Assembly (NCBI RefSeq): GCF_021284745.1
Contig: NZ_CP089925.1
Location: 310,001 to 374,000 of the forward strand
Direction of reading: 5' to 3'
Length of the DNA: 64,000 nucleotides
Source of the DNA: Lysobacter sp. KIS68-7
GTDB lineage: Bacteria; Pseudomonadota; Gammaproteobacteria; Xanthomonadales; Xanthomonadaceae
Both the position numbers and the translations under genes were made by a program. Shown here in pieces: positions 47,710 to 56,728 of the stretch (position 1 is the stretch's first letter; every line of letters starts with the position of its first letter). The notes beneath the pieces were generated by a model, which was not told where the DNA came from, did not search any database, and saw nothing but the letters and a program-made list of their open reading frames with translations.

Positions 47710-49622
47710 TGCGTGCGCTTTCTTCGCCCCGCTTCGCCTGGGCTTTTTCGATCGCGTTGTGCATCGCGACGATGGCGCTGTACTGGCCCGGCCGCGGGGG
47801 CGGCTTCGTGCTCGACGACTTCCCGAACATCGCAGACAACACGGCACTCCAGTTGAGCCGCCTGGCCTGGAACGACTGGCTGGCCGCGATGTTCTCCTCG
47901 CCCGCGAGCGACCTGCAAAGGCCGCTGTCGATGCTCAGCTTCGCGATCAACACCTACTTCACCGGCTTCGACCCCGTGCCGATGAAGCTCACGAGCATCG
48001 GCGTGCATGCGTTGAACGGCGTCCTCGTCTTCCTGCTCGTCGCGCGTTTACTGGCGCTGGGCGCGCCGTCGGCGAGCGAGGCGCGGCGCCGATGGACCTC
48101 CGTTTTCGTTGCCGCGGCATGGACCTTCCATCCGATCCAGCTCACCGCGGTGTTGTACGTGGTGCAGCGCATGGAGAGCCTGAGCCACACATTCGTATTC
48201 CTCGGTCTGTTGGTATACCTGTCGGGCCGCGCACGGCAGATCGCGGGACAGCCCGGTTGGGGACGCGTGCTCACTGGCCTCGTGGTATGCGCGGCCGTGG
48301 GCATGCTGGCGAAGGAGTCCGCCGCGCTGCTTCCGCTCTATGCGTTCCTGATCGAAGCCTGCGTGCTTCGGTTCGAGACGGCCCATGCGCGGACGCAACA
48401 TCGCCTATGGGCGGTGTATGTCTGCGTGCTGGCCCTGCCGGCAATCGCAGGCGGCACCTGGCTGCTGATGCACGCGCTCGCCCCAGCGGCTTACTCGGGG
48501 CGCGACTTCACGATGGGCGAGCGCCTGTTGACCGAAGGCCGCGTGCTCGTCGACTACCTGCGGTGGACCGTCTTCCCCAGCCCGCGCGCCTTCGGCCTGT
48601 ACCACGACGACTACGTGATCTCGCGTGGATGGCTCGCGCCCGCTGCAACGCTCGCGAGTTGGGTGTTCCTCGCCGTGCTCGCGGCCCTCGCGTTCTGGTT
48701 GCGGCGCCGCCGGCCGCTCGCGAGCCTGGGCATCGCCTGGTTCCTTGCGGCGCACGCGCTGACGGCCTCGTTCCTCCCACTCGAACTCGTCTACGAACAC
48801 CGCAACTACTTCGCCTCGCTCGGCGTCCTGCTCGCGATGGGTGACTTGTTGCTGCTGGCGCCCTCGTACGCGCCAGCCCAACGGATCGGTGCGTTGCTGG
48901 CCATGGCCGCGGTGTTGTTCTACTCCGCTGGCACATTTGCGCGCGCTTTCGAATGGGGCGATGCGTATCGCCTGGCGGCCAGCGAAGCGACCAGGCACCC
49001 CGACTCGCCGCGCGCGACCTACGGCCTCGGCCGCATGCTCGTCATCATGACGGGCTATCGCGCCGACTCGCCGTTCGTGCAGCCGGCGATCGACGCACTC
49101 GAACAAGCCCGGCGCCTGCCCGGCAGCGGCGTGCTGCCGCACAGCGCCTACCTGTTGCTCGCCGAACACATCAAGCGCCCCATCCCCGACCTGTGGTGGG
49201 ACGATTTCGAAGCGCGCCTGCGCACGCGCCCGATCGGTCCGCAGGAGATGAACGCGGTCTCGAGCCTGGTCAAGTGCGCGCGCACGCGCGAATGCCGCTT
49301 CCCGCCGGAGCGCATCGAAGGGCTGTTCGAAGCCGCCGCGACGCAGGGCCCGCGCGCGGACATGGTGACGATGCAGGGCGATTACCTGCTCAACCAGCTC
49401 GGGGATCGCGATCGCACCCTCGTGCTGTGGCGCCAGGCCGTGACGCTGGCGCCGACGACTGCGCAATACCGGATCAACCTGGTGAAGCTGTTGATCGCGA
49501 TGGGCCGCTTTGATGAAGCGCGCGCGGAGATCGCGGAGATTCGCCGGCTCGGCGCCTTGGGGCAGTACGACAAGGCGGCCGCGGAGCTCGAAACGCGGCT
49601 GCAAGACGCAACGAGGAAGTGA
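47709..49622 (+). CDS. GT-C-like membrane protein with TPR tail, copy 2
   Basis: A 637-residue paralogue of the upstream gene with the same layout: GGFVLDDFPNI after helix 1, VQRMESLSHTF, AKESAALLPLYAF, VYEHRNYFASLG, then a TPR-like tail. TGATG overlap with copy 1 implies co-translation. Divergence between the copies is high outside the motifs, so they may use different donors or acceptors (inference). An alternative is a surface-glycan transferase or ligase unrelated to pilin. Confidence 0.7.
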   Translation: MRALSSPRFAWAFSIALCIATMALYWPGRGGGFVLDDFPNIADNTALQLSRLAWNDWLAAMFSSPASDLQRPLSMLSFAINTYFTGFDPVPMKLTSIGVHALNGVLVFLLVARLLALGAPSASEARRRWTSVFVAAAWTFHPIQLTAVLYVVQRMESLSHTFVFLGLLVYLSGRARQIAGQPGWGRVLTGLVVCAAVGMLAKESAALLPLYAFLIEACVLRFETAHARTQHRLWAVYVCVLALPAIAGGTWLLMHALAPAAYSGRDFTMGERLLTEGRVLVDYLRWTVFPSPRAFGLYHDDYVISRGWLAPAATLASWVFLAVLAALAFWLRRRRPLASLGIAWFLAAHALTASFLPLELVYEHRNYFASLGVLLAMGDLLLLAPSYAPAQRIGALLAMAAVLFYSAGTFARAFEWGDAYRLAASEATRHPDSPRATYGLGRMLVIMTGYRADSPFVQPAIDALEQARRLPGSGVLPHSAYLLLAEHIKRPIPDLWWDDFEARLRTRPIGPQEMNAVSSLVKCARTRECRFPPERIEGLFEAAATQGPRADMVTMQGDYLLNQLGDRDRTLVLWRQAVTLAPTTAQYRINLVKLLIAMGRFDEARAEIAEIRRLGALGQYDKAAAELETRLQDATRK

Positions 49623-49631
49623 CGCGCTTGA

Positions 49632-50423
49632 TCAGCTCCGCAAGAACAGCATGAGGTCTTCTTGCGGATTCACGCCGAATTTGTCCGGGTCGACATCCCC
49701 CAAGGCAGCAGCATGTGTGATCGGCAGGGCTTGCAAGCCCGAGGCGGCTATTCGTTCGTAGATGTCGCGCCCAAACAATCGCACGTGGTCTGCCTGTCCA
49801 TACAGCTGCAAGCGTGCCTCTTCCGACCGGACGCCATGATCTTCAATCGTCTTGTCGATGCCTTGGCACCATGGCGCCTGCAGGATGGCGTGACCGCCCG
49901 GCACAAGGACGCGCGCGATTTCACTTGTGGCCCGATCCAATCGAACGACGTGCTCGAGGACATGGTTTGCGATGACGAAATCGAAACTCGCCTCCTCGAA
50001 CGGGATCGCCTCCAAGTCCATCCGCTGGATGTCGAGCCGCGAGGGATACAGATCGGCGAGGACATGGCGCGAAGGACCAAGCGTGGCAATCCATGCCATC
50101 AAGGGCGCCTCCGGCGCAAAGTGAAGAATGCGCGCGCCGCGCAGGCGATCGCAGAGCTTGGTCCGCTCGAGATACAGCCTCAGGTGTCGATCCCGATCGT
50201 TTGCGCCACACCTGGGGCAAGCGAAATGATCCAGGTCGCTCCCGACCATTCCCAGGCTCCGCATCAGTGGCGGGGCCGCCTTCCACCCCCCTCGCCAAGG
50301 CAGGAAGGCTGGCACGCGACGTTCGCAGACGACGCACCAGCGCCAGCGTCCCGACGCGGCGCGCGCGCTACCAGCTGCAATTGCAATCGCCGAGGCCAAC
50401 CATCCTTGAAGCTTTTCCTGCAT
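49632..50423 (-). CDS. SAM-dependent methyltransferase with N-terminal zinc-ribbon cysteines
   Basis: A 263-residue protein. The N-terminal part has two cysteine pairs, Cys30/Cys33 and Cys69/Cys72, likely to bind zinc. The methyltransferase half has ILHFAPEAPL, then LEAIPFEEASFDFVIANHVLEHV and GGHAILQAPW. It lies at the 3' end of a glycan gene cluster, so a sugar or polyketide-like acceptor is plausible (inference). AGAGGA stands 6 bp before the ATG at 50423. Third positions are less GC-rich than in housekeeping genes nearby. Confidence 0.82.
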   Translation of the reverse strand: MQEKLQGWLASAIAIAAGSARAASGRWRWCVVCERRVPAFLPWRGGWKAAPPLMRSLGMVGSDLDHFACPRCGANDRDRHLRLYLERTKLCDRLRGARILHFAPEAPLMAWIATLGPSRHVLADLYPSRLDIQRMDLEAIPFEEASFDFVIANHVLEHVVRLDRATSEIARVLVPGGHAILQAPWCQGIDKTIEDHGVRSEEARLQLYGQADHVRLFGRDIYERIAASGLQALPITHAAALGDVDPDKFGVNPQEDLMLFLRS

Positions 50424-50433
50424 ATCAATCCTC

Positions 50434-51372
50434 TCAAGGAAAGTAGATCCCGCGGCGACGGGATAACCACGAATGTAGTGCACGCATGGGTGCGAGTACG
50501 GTCTGCGCAACGAACCAGGCGGGGTTTGCACCCAAGCGGGGCACGGCCCGCAGGCGCTGGGTGAAGTAACGCAAGCTGCCCAAGTTTCGCGCCACTACGG
50601 CCTGCACCAGCGCCTTACTCCATGCGCGACCGGCGGCGCGCCGCAGGTCGGATGGGGCAGCACCGGCGTCGAGCGCTTCGACGAAAGCATCCATGTGGCC
50701 ATCGAGCACAGCCCGCGGCATCGTGCGGATCATTGAACCCGGCGTCCGCCAACGATGCACCACAAGGGGCGAGTCAACGTAAGCAAGCGCTCCACGGGAC
50801 GCCAGCCGAACATGGAGGCGGTAGTCGATCCAAGGCGGCGCCATCGCCAAAACGGCATCTACGACCTCGACGCGATACAACAACGAGCTGTGGTTGAGGA
50901 AGTTGCCGCGACGTAACAACTCCCGCATGTCGACGCGCTTGGGAACCCCCTGGTTGAACACGCCCAAGGGCTGGTCATCAGGGGTGACCACTCGCGCATT
51001 CGAGTACACAGCGACAATTCCGGGATCCGTGTCCAGCAGCGAGAGTTGTGCCGCGAGCTTGCCGCTTTCCCATGCGTCATCGCCATCCAGATGCGCGATG
51101 GCGCGACCCCGCGCCATCGCGACGAGACTGTTGAGGTTGCCGGTTGGCCCGAGATTGGCCGCATGGAACACAGGCCTGACCCGCGAGTCACGCGCCGCAA
51201 GTTCGGCGACCAAGTCCCGGGTTCCATCTGTCGAGCCATCATCGCCCACCAACAGCTCGAGATTGCCGGCGAAGGACTGCGACAACACGGATTCCATGCA
51301 CCGGCGAATGAATCGAACGTGCTGGTACGTCGTTACGCACACACTCACATCGGGCGCTTCATCCGATTGCAT
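50434..51372 (-). CDS. Glycosyltransferase family 2
   Basis: A 312-residue cytosolic GT-A enzyme. It opens VSVCVTTYQHVRFIRRCMESVLSQ, with GDDGSTDGT and HLDGDDAWE as donor-binding motifs. It adds one sugar to a lipid-linked glycan. The Met at 51372 overlaps the flippase end by 14 bp. The long extension upstream is only the flippase gene in another frame. The sugar is unknown. Confidence 0.9.
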   Translation of the reverse strand: MQSDEAPDVSVCVTTYQHVRFIRRCMESVLSQSFAGNLELLVGDDGSTDGTRDLVAELAARDSRVRPVFHAANLGPTGNLNSLVAMARGRAIAHLDGDDAWESGKLAAQLSLLDTDPGIVAVYSNARVVTPDDQPLGVFNQGVPKRVDMRELLRRGNFLNHSSLLYRVEVVDAVLAMAPPWIDYRLHVRLASRGALAYVDSPLVVHRWRTPGSMIRTMPRAVLDGHMDAFVEALDAGAAPSDLRRAAGRAWSKALVQAVVARNLGSLRYFTQRLRAVPRLGANPAWFVAQTVLAPMRALHSWLSRRRGIYFP

Positions 51373-52861
51373 GCGCGTCCTTCCATTCCCGAATGACCGC
51401 ACGAGCAGACGGATTCGCCGTGACCGCCGCAAGGAACGATGCACCGGCGCCCAACGCAGTCGCGAAGAGCCCCCAAGTCGGTCCATCGGGGATCGCATGG
51501 GCCAAATGGACGCTACCCCAGCCCACGATTGCCCCGGCGATCAACGAAGGAAGCAACTGCTTGAGAAGCCACGGCATGTGGCCATTCGGCAGGAACCGCT
51601 CGTGCGCAATCGGAATCCACCCAACTACGAACAACCAGTTCACCAATGCAAATGCCCATGCCGTGCGCACGACATCGCCCCTCGCCGATGCCCATGCCAT
51701 CAATGGCACCTGGACCAACGCCTGCAGTGCCGTGCCCCATGCATGGAACCGAAGCACGCCTCGCGCATTCTGTAGTTGGTAAGCGAGTGCAAGGAGTGCG
51801 ACGGCCATGTTGCCGAAACCATAGAGCCAAGCAACCTGAAGGGGATCGATCCCGTCAACGGCGACGCGCAGCGAAGGAACGAGCGTGCGCCCGCCAATCG
51901 CGATCGCCACAACGACTCCGCAGGACATGGCAACTGTTAGCGCCGTCGCCACTCCATAAAGATCGCGCAGAGGACCCTGCTCCCCGGCGGCGACCTGTCG
52001 GGTCATGCGGGGCAGCACAGCGCCATGAACCGTACCGACGGCGAGGAGAGTCACTGATGCGACGTGCACGCCGAGCGAATAAGCACCGTATCCCGAAAGA
52101 GAAAGGCGGTCTGCCAGTAATGCCTTCTCGATCTGGGACGTTGCCAACCATGCCGCGGACAGACCTGCAATGCCAAGCGCAAAGCGCATATGCGCAGCGA
52201 GCTCATTCTGCGGGATCGGCGACGCGCTTGCGGACAGCACCGAACTCAACGCCCGTCGGTAGAAAACACCCTCCACGAGTGAAACGGGCACCTGGATCGC
52301 AAAAAACCCGACGACACCGGTGCCGGTCGCTGCAGCGAAAACAAGGGCCCCGAACGTACGCGCGACGGCGGCAAACGCCTGGATTGCATTTGCTCGAACC
52401 TGCAATTCGAGCGCCATCAGCGTAGCGCGCCACAAGCCTGCCACCATGCGCACCGCCAGTGCGCCTGCCATCAGCCACAAGGTGATGCGCACCGACGCAA
52501 CGGGGATCGCAGCGTGGCCGAGCCAATGACTCGCGGCGAACCCGGCGCAAGCGCAAGTGATCGCGAAGAATGCAGTCGCCAGTACGACAACCGGCCGCTG
52601 GGCCGTTTGGACAAGCGTTCGAACCTCACCCAAGGACCTCTCGCGATGCCAGGCAACGGCGCGCGCAAGGCCCGCGGTGATGCCTGCATCGAACAGGGGC
52701 ATCAAGGTCTGGAGCAACACGTAAACACCGACAAGGCCGTACGCATCGGGCCCCAGCCAGCGATAGATCAGGGGGGCGGAGAGGACAGCCGCTACGGCCG
52801 CGATCGCCATCCCGGCGACATTTGCAGCGACGTTGTCGCGCAGTCGCGCCGCGGAGATCAC
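51359..52861 (-). CDS. Polysaccharide flippase (Wzx/MATE-like)
   Basis: A 500-residue protein with about 12-14 membrane helices and the oligosaccharide-flippase start (NVAGMAIAAVAAVLSAPLIYRWLGPDAYG). It flips lipid-linked repeat units across the inner membrane. The GTG at 52861 overlaps the acyltransferase stop (GTGA). It is the only flippase in the cluster; no Wzy polymerase or export ABC pair is seen. Confidence 0.88.
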   Translation of the reverse strand: MISAARLRDNVAANVAGMAIAAVAAVLSAPLIYRWLGPDAYGLVGVYVLLQTLMPLFDAGITAGLARAVAWHRERSLGEVRTLVQTAQRPVVVLATAFFAITCACAGFAASHWLGHAAIPVASVRITLWLMAGALAVRMVAGLWRATLMALELQVRANAIQAFAAVARTFGALVFAAATGTGVVGFFAIQVPVSLVEGVFYRRALSSVLSASASPIPQNELAAHMRFALGIAGLSAAWLATSQIEKALLADRLSLSGYGAYSLGVHVASVTLLAVGTVHGAVLPRMTRQVAAGEQGPLRDLYGVATALTVAMSCGVVVAIAIGGRTLVPSLRVAVDGIDPLQVAWLYGFGNMAVALLALAYQLQNARGVLRFHAWGTALQALVQVPLMAWASARGDVVRTAWAFALVNWLFVVGWIPIAHERFLPNGHMPWLLKQLLPSLIAGAIVGWGSVHLAHAIPDGPTWGLFATALGAGASFLAAVTANPSARAVIREWKDAHAIG

Positions 52862-53433
52862 AAGCCCTCGCGGGATCGCAATTGCGCTTCGAGCTGGAGC
52901 AACTGGCGGCTGCGCTCGCCTACGCGCTTTGCCGGCGTACCGGTGTAGATGCCGAACGCAGCACACGAGTCCCGGACGAGAGACAAGGCCCCGACGGCGA
53001 CGCCCTCCTCCAGGACAACGCCCGGCAACACGACTGAGCCGCTTCCCACGATCACATGGCGGCCGATGACGACGTCGGCGTGGGACACGCCCGTGTACTC
53101 CGCGGGAACCATCGGGTTTGTCATCGTCCGGCCGCTGTAGTCGTCGTTGCTCGAATAAATCGACACGCGGGACGACAGATTCGCAAAGTCACGTACTTCG
53201 ATGCGGCCCTTCCCAATGAGGCTCGTGTACACGGCGATATGGACGCGGCTACCGACGTCGATGCCACCCTCTCCCGCGCTCAACACACAAAAATCGTCGA
53301 TGCGGACATGATCGCCCAAGCGGATGCGCTCCGCGCCGTAAAAGGACGCTTTGCGCGAAACCAGAACGTCGCCCCCCCAGGCAGCGAACCCGATCTCACG
53401 CAACTCCTCTTGCGTGTAGTGCGCGCTCGTCAT
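52858..53433 (-). CDS. Hexapeptide acyltransferase (WbbJ/LbH family)
   Basis: A 191-residue left-handed beta-helix acyltransferase. Hexapeptide turns include IRLGDHVRIDDFCVLSAG, IDVGSRVHIAVYTSLIG, and DVVIGRHVIVGSGSVVLPGVVLEEGVAVGALSLV, ending in GIYTGTPAKRVGERSR. It probably acetylates an amino sugar or sugar hydroxyl. The stop overlaps the flippase start, and its start overlaps the aminotransferase stop. With the adjacent aminotransferase it could build an N-acylated amino sugar (inference). Confidence 0.92.
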   Translation of the reverse strand: MTSAHYTQEELREIGFAAWGGDVLVSRKASFYGAERIRLGDHVRIDDFCVLSAGEGGIDVGSRVHIAVYTSLIGKGRIEVRDFANLSSRVSIYSSNDDYSGRTMTNPMVPAEYTGVSHADVVIGRHVIVGSGSVVLPGVVLEEGVAVGALSLVRDSCAAFGIYTGTPAKRVGERSRQLLQLEAQLRSREGL

Positions 53434-54545
53434 GTGGCAGCGGTCCGAATGCAGTCGATCACGCGCTGCTGATCACTCACTCCGAGTTCGGGATAGATCG
53501 GAAGGCAAATGACTTCATCCGCGATCCGGTGCGCCGTCGGCAAACCGGACTTGGCAGCACTCGGGCGCCCTCGGTACATCGGAAAATCACTGATCAGCGG
53601 ATAGAAATAACGTCGCCCGTGGATTCCTGCATCCCGCAGGCGTGCGTACAGATCGTCGCGCGACACAGGGAAGTCGCGACTGACGAAGATGGGGTAGTAG
53701 CTGTAGTTCGGGACATATTGCTCGAGGCCGCCGAGCACATCGATGCCCGCAATGTCCGCAAAGGCCGCGTCATAGCGCTGAGCTACCATGCCACGCTGCC
53801 GAATACTGGCATCGATGTGGTCGAGTTGCAGCATGCCGAGCGCCGCTTGGAACTCACTCATCTTGCCGTTGATGCCCGCGGCGACGACGGTGACTTCGTC
53901 CGCGAACCCGAAGTTCTTGAGATAGTCGATGCGCTGCTTGGTCTGGGCGTCGCGGCTCACGATCGCGCCACCTTCGAATGTGTTGAACACCTTCGTTGCA
54001 TGGAAGCTCAGGACCGACAGGTCCCCGTAGTCCGCCAGGGACCTGCCGCGAAAGCGGGCGCCGAATGCATGTGCGGCGTCATAGATGATTTTCAGCCCAT
54101 AGGTGTCCGCGATGCGCTGCAGTCCATCCACGTCGGCCGGCCTGCCGTAGACATGCACCGGCATGATCGCCGTGGTGCGCGGAGTAATGGCGGCCTCCAC
54201 GCGTGACGCATCCAGGGTCAGCGTGTGCGGATCGATGTCGACAAACACGGGCTCCACGCCGTTCCAGAGCAGGGAATGCGCAGTAGCCACGAACGAATAA
54301 GGCGTCGTGATCACCTCGCCCGTGATGCGCAGGCATTGCAGCGCAGTCACGAGCGCGATCGTCGCGTTCGTGAACAACGAAACGAAGGGCACTCCGAGGT
54401 AACGGGCGAGCGCCTGCTCGAATTCGCGATGGAATGCGGCGCCATTGGTGAGATCGCGTGTCGCCCAGATTCGCTCGAGCGACGGCAACAATTCCTCCAG
54501 CGGCGGCAGGAACGGTCGCGTCACATAGATCTTTTCGTCACTCAC
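53430..54545 (-). CDS. DegT/DnrJ/EryC1 PLP-dependent sugar aminotransferase
   Basis: A 371-residue aminotransferase of nucleotide-sugar synthesis. SLFTNATIALVTALQ is the cofactor-binding start, IYDAAHAFGA holds the PLP-facing acidic residue, and SFHATKVFNTFEGGAI carries the lysine in FHATK. It opens IYVTRPFLPPLEE. It converts a keto-sugar nucleotide to an amino sugar. No dehydratase lies in the window, so the substrate must come from elsewhere. The GTG at 54545 overlaps the preceding glycosyltransferase end by 8 bp. Confidence 0.93.
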   Translation of the reverse strand: MSDEKIYVTRPFLPPLEELLPSLERIWATRDLTNGAAFHREFEQALARYLGVPFVSLFTNATIALVTALQCLRITGEVITTPYSFVATAHSLLWNGVEPVFVDIDPHTLTLDASRVEAAITPRTTAIMPVHVYGRPADVDGLQRIADTYGLKIIYDAAHAFGARFRGRSLADYGDLSVLSFHATKVFNTFEGGAIVSRDAQTKQRIDYLKNFGFADEVTVVAAGINGKMSEFQAALGMLQLDHIDASIRQRGMVAQRYDAAFADIAGIDVLGGLEQYVPNYSYYPIFVSRDFPVSRDDLYARLRDAGIHGRRYFYPLISDFPMYRGRPSAAKSGLPTAHRIADEVICLPIYPELGVSDQQRVIDCIRTAAT

Positions 54546-55461
54546 TCCCGCTCCTCGCGCGCTCTGCGCGCCACCCTTCCGAAAACCCGGATGCCATCGC
54601 CCGAAGCTGCGGCCCGCGGGACGCATCGAACAGCCCATGCGCCGCAAACGTCATCGCGAGCTTGGCGACGGCCCACCCCTTCCATACCCGCGGCACATAA
54701 GGACGCCGCATCAAACGAACCGCATTGCGAAACAGGTAACGATGGCGCAAAGGAGACCGATACGGCCAGATACGCCACCCCCACCACCAAAAACGCCACG
54801 TCTTCTCGCCCATGCGGTGTCGGAAAACGACACCGGGAGCTCCATATAGGCCAAACCCGTTCGCAAGGACGCGAAAAGCCCATTCCGTGTCGACGTGGTC
54901 GATGAAGAAGTCGCTCTCAAGTCCACCCAGCCTGTCCAGGACTTCCCTTGGTGCGAGTGTCCCGCTTCCATTGAGGTTCGCGCAACGGACGACTGACTGA
55001 TCGCCTGCGCGCGGCCATATCCGGACCCATCGCCAGCCCCGGAGTTGATGAAAGCCGTGATCCAGGCCAGTCGACGCATCGACCAGCCGGGGGCCCATGC
55101 ATGCGGGACGCGGGTCGGCCTCACGCAACCGGTCATGTGCTTCGCACAGTGCAAGGACACCGTGCTCTCCCGGCTCCGTGTCCTGATCGAGAAACAAAAC
55201 GCGCTCGCAACCGGCTTCCCGGGCTCGCGCGATTCCGAGATTCGTGGCCGCCGCCAGCCCAAGGTTCGTGGTGTTTTCCACGAGTTCCGCCCCAACTTCG
55301 GTCGTCAGCGCGCGCAAACCTGCAAGGAGGAGCGGGGGCGACGCATTGTCGACCACGATGCGCAACGCGTCGCTGGGGAGCTGCGTCAACTGCGCGCGCA
55401 AGATCGGCAGATCGGGATGGTAGGTCACCGTCACGGTGGCCAGGCTGGCGGTCGCGCTCAT
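54538..55461 (-). CDS. Glycosyltransferase family 2 (rhamnosyltransferase-like)
   Basis: A 307-residue GT-A enzyme. The motif set VTVTYHPDLPILRAQL, VDNASPP, NLGLAAATNLGIARA, LFLDQDTEPG and FFIDHVDTEWAFR fits the WbbL/RfbF rhamnosyltransferase-like group. It is the first gene of the minus-strand cluster running to 49632. A good promoter stands about 100 bp upstream. Sugar specificity is unproven. Confidence 0.9.
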   Translation of the reverse strand: MSATASLATVTVTYHPDLPILRAQLTQLPSDALRIVVDNASPPLLLAGLRALTTEVGAELVENTTNLGLAAATNLGIARAREAGCERVLFLDQDTEPGEHGVLALCEAHDRLREADPRPACMGPRLVDASTGLDHGFHQLRGWRWVRIWPRAGDQSVVRCANLNGSGTLAPREVLDRLGGLESDFFIDHVDTEWAFRVLANGFGLYGAPGVVFRHRMGEKTWRFWWWGWRIWPYRSPLRHRYLFRNAVRLMRRPYVPRVWKGWAVAKLAMTFAAHGLFDASRGPQLRAMASGFSEGWRAERARSGSE

Positions 55462-55559
55462 CGCGATCGCTCCGCCGGCGGCGGACTCGCATGCTTGGTC
55501 TGGGTCATCGTCTTGGCGCCGCGACGCCCCTGCCCTCCGACGGCCTCGGAGCCGGACTA

Positions 55560-55589
55560 GTTATACGGGCCGCCCCGGCCCCGTCGCAA
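55560..55589 (-). promoter_or_regulatory. Promoter of the glycan cluster
   Basis: On the minus strand TTGCGA (55589-55584) and TATAAC (55565-55560) are 18 bp apart, about 100 bp before the ATG at 55461. It is the best -35/-10 pair in the divergent gap and would serve the whole 55461-49632 run. Confidence 0.5.
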
Positions 55590-55660
55590 CCTGCGGACGT
55601 CGCAATTCCCTGCATAATCGACCGAACGCGATGCGTGCATGACGTACGAGGCCAACAACC

Positions 55661-56728
55661 TTGCGACTCCTGTTCGTTTGCCAGCGACATCCCAAGCAAC
55701 GCGATCTCGTCACTCTCCCCTACGGGCGGCTTTTTCACTTGCCCACGGCCCTGGCCGCCCTGGGCCACGAGGTCAGCGTCACCCTGTGCAGCCATCGCGC
55801 GCTGCCCTCGGAGCGCTTCCAGCGCGAAGGCGTGGATTGGGCCAGCGAGGACGTGCGTACGCGTGGGCCGCGGTTCCTCGCGGCAGTGGATGCGCGCGCG
55901 AAGGCGTTCCGCCCGGATTGGGTGGTCGGGTGTTCGGATGCCTGGTACGGGCCGCTGGCGCGACGCCTGGCGGCTCGCCATGGCGCTCGCCTCGCAGTGG
56001 ACGCCTACGATAATTTCGAAGCCTACATGCCATGGAACGTGCCGCTGCACTGGCGGTGGCGGCGCGCGGTCCGCGCGGCCGACCTCGTCACCGCGGCGGG
56101 TCCGCAACTGGCGGCGTGCCTGGACGCGCATCGCCGCGGTCGACGCCCCACGCAGATCGTGCCCATGGCGGCGGACCCTGCATTCGTCCCGCACGACGGC
56201 GTGGCCGCACGCAGTGCGCTCGGGCTCCCCGCCGACGCGCCGCTGATCGGATATTCCGGTGGCTGGGCGAGCAATCGCGGCACCGACGTCCTGCTCAAGG
56301 CCTTCCGCCTCGTGCGTGCGAAACGACCGGACGCACGCCTGGTGCTCACCGGCAAGCCGCCCGCGCATGCGCTCGCCGAACCCGGTGTCCTCTCGCTCGG
56401 CGACCTGCCCGATGCGCAATTGCCCATGGCGCTGTCGGCGCTCGACGTGGCGTGCGTGATCACCGCGGACACCGCGTTCGGCCGTTACAGCTATCCCGCG
56501 AAACTGTGCGAAGCGATGGCGTGCGAAGTGCCGGTGGTCGCGATGGGCACGGCGCCGGTGCGATGGATGCTCCACGACGACGAGCGCCGCATCGCGCCCA
56601 TCGGCGATGCGCGCGCCATTGCCGATCGCTTGTTGTGCGACCTGCGCGGTCAGCGCGTGTCCTATCGCGACCTGCCGACATGGGACGACAGCGCACGCCG
56701 CTTCGACGCCGCGCTGGCAGGCAGCTAG
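55661..56728 (+). CDS. Glycosyltransferase family 4
   Basis: A 355-residue GT-B retaining glycosyltransferase. It opens LLFVCQRHPKQRD, has GYSGGWASNRGTDVLLKAF at the start of the second Rossmann domain, and KLCEAMACEVPVVAM as the nucleotide-sugar motif. The start is TTG at 55661 with GAGG upstream; no in-frame ATG precedes the strand. It is divergent from the cluster beginning at 55461. Its TAG shares the four bases CTAG with the convergent stop of the next gene. Confidence 0.86.
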   Translation: MRLLFVCQRHPKQRDLVTLPYGRLFHLPTALAALGHEVSVTLCSHRALPSERFQREGVDWASEDVRTRGPRFLAAVDARAKAFRPDWVVGCSDAWYGPLARRLAARHGARLAVDAYDNFEAYMPWNVPLHWRWRRAVRAADLVTAAGPQLAACLDAHRRGRRPTQIVPMAADPAFVPHDGVAARSALGLPADAPLIGYSGGWASNRGTDVLLKAFRLVRAKRPDARLVLTGKPPAHALAEPGVLSLGDLPDAQLPMALSALDVACVITADTAFGRYSYPAKLCEAMACEVPVVAMGTAPVRWMLHDDERRIAPIGDARAIADRLLCDLRGQRVSYRDLPTWDDSARRFDAALAGS

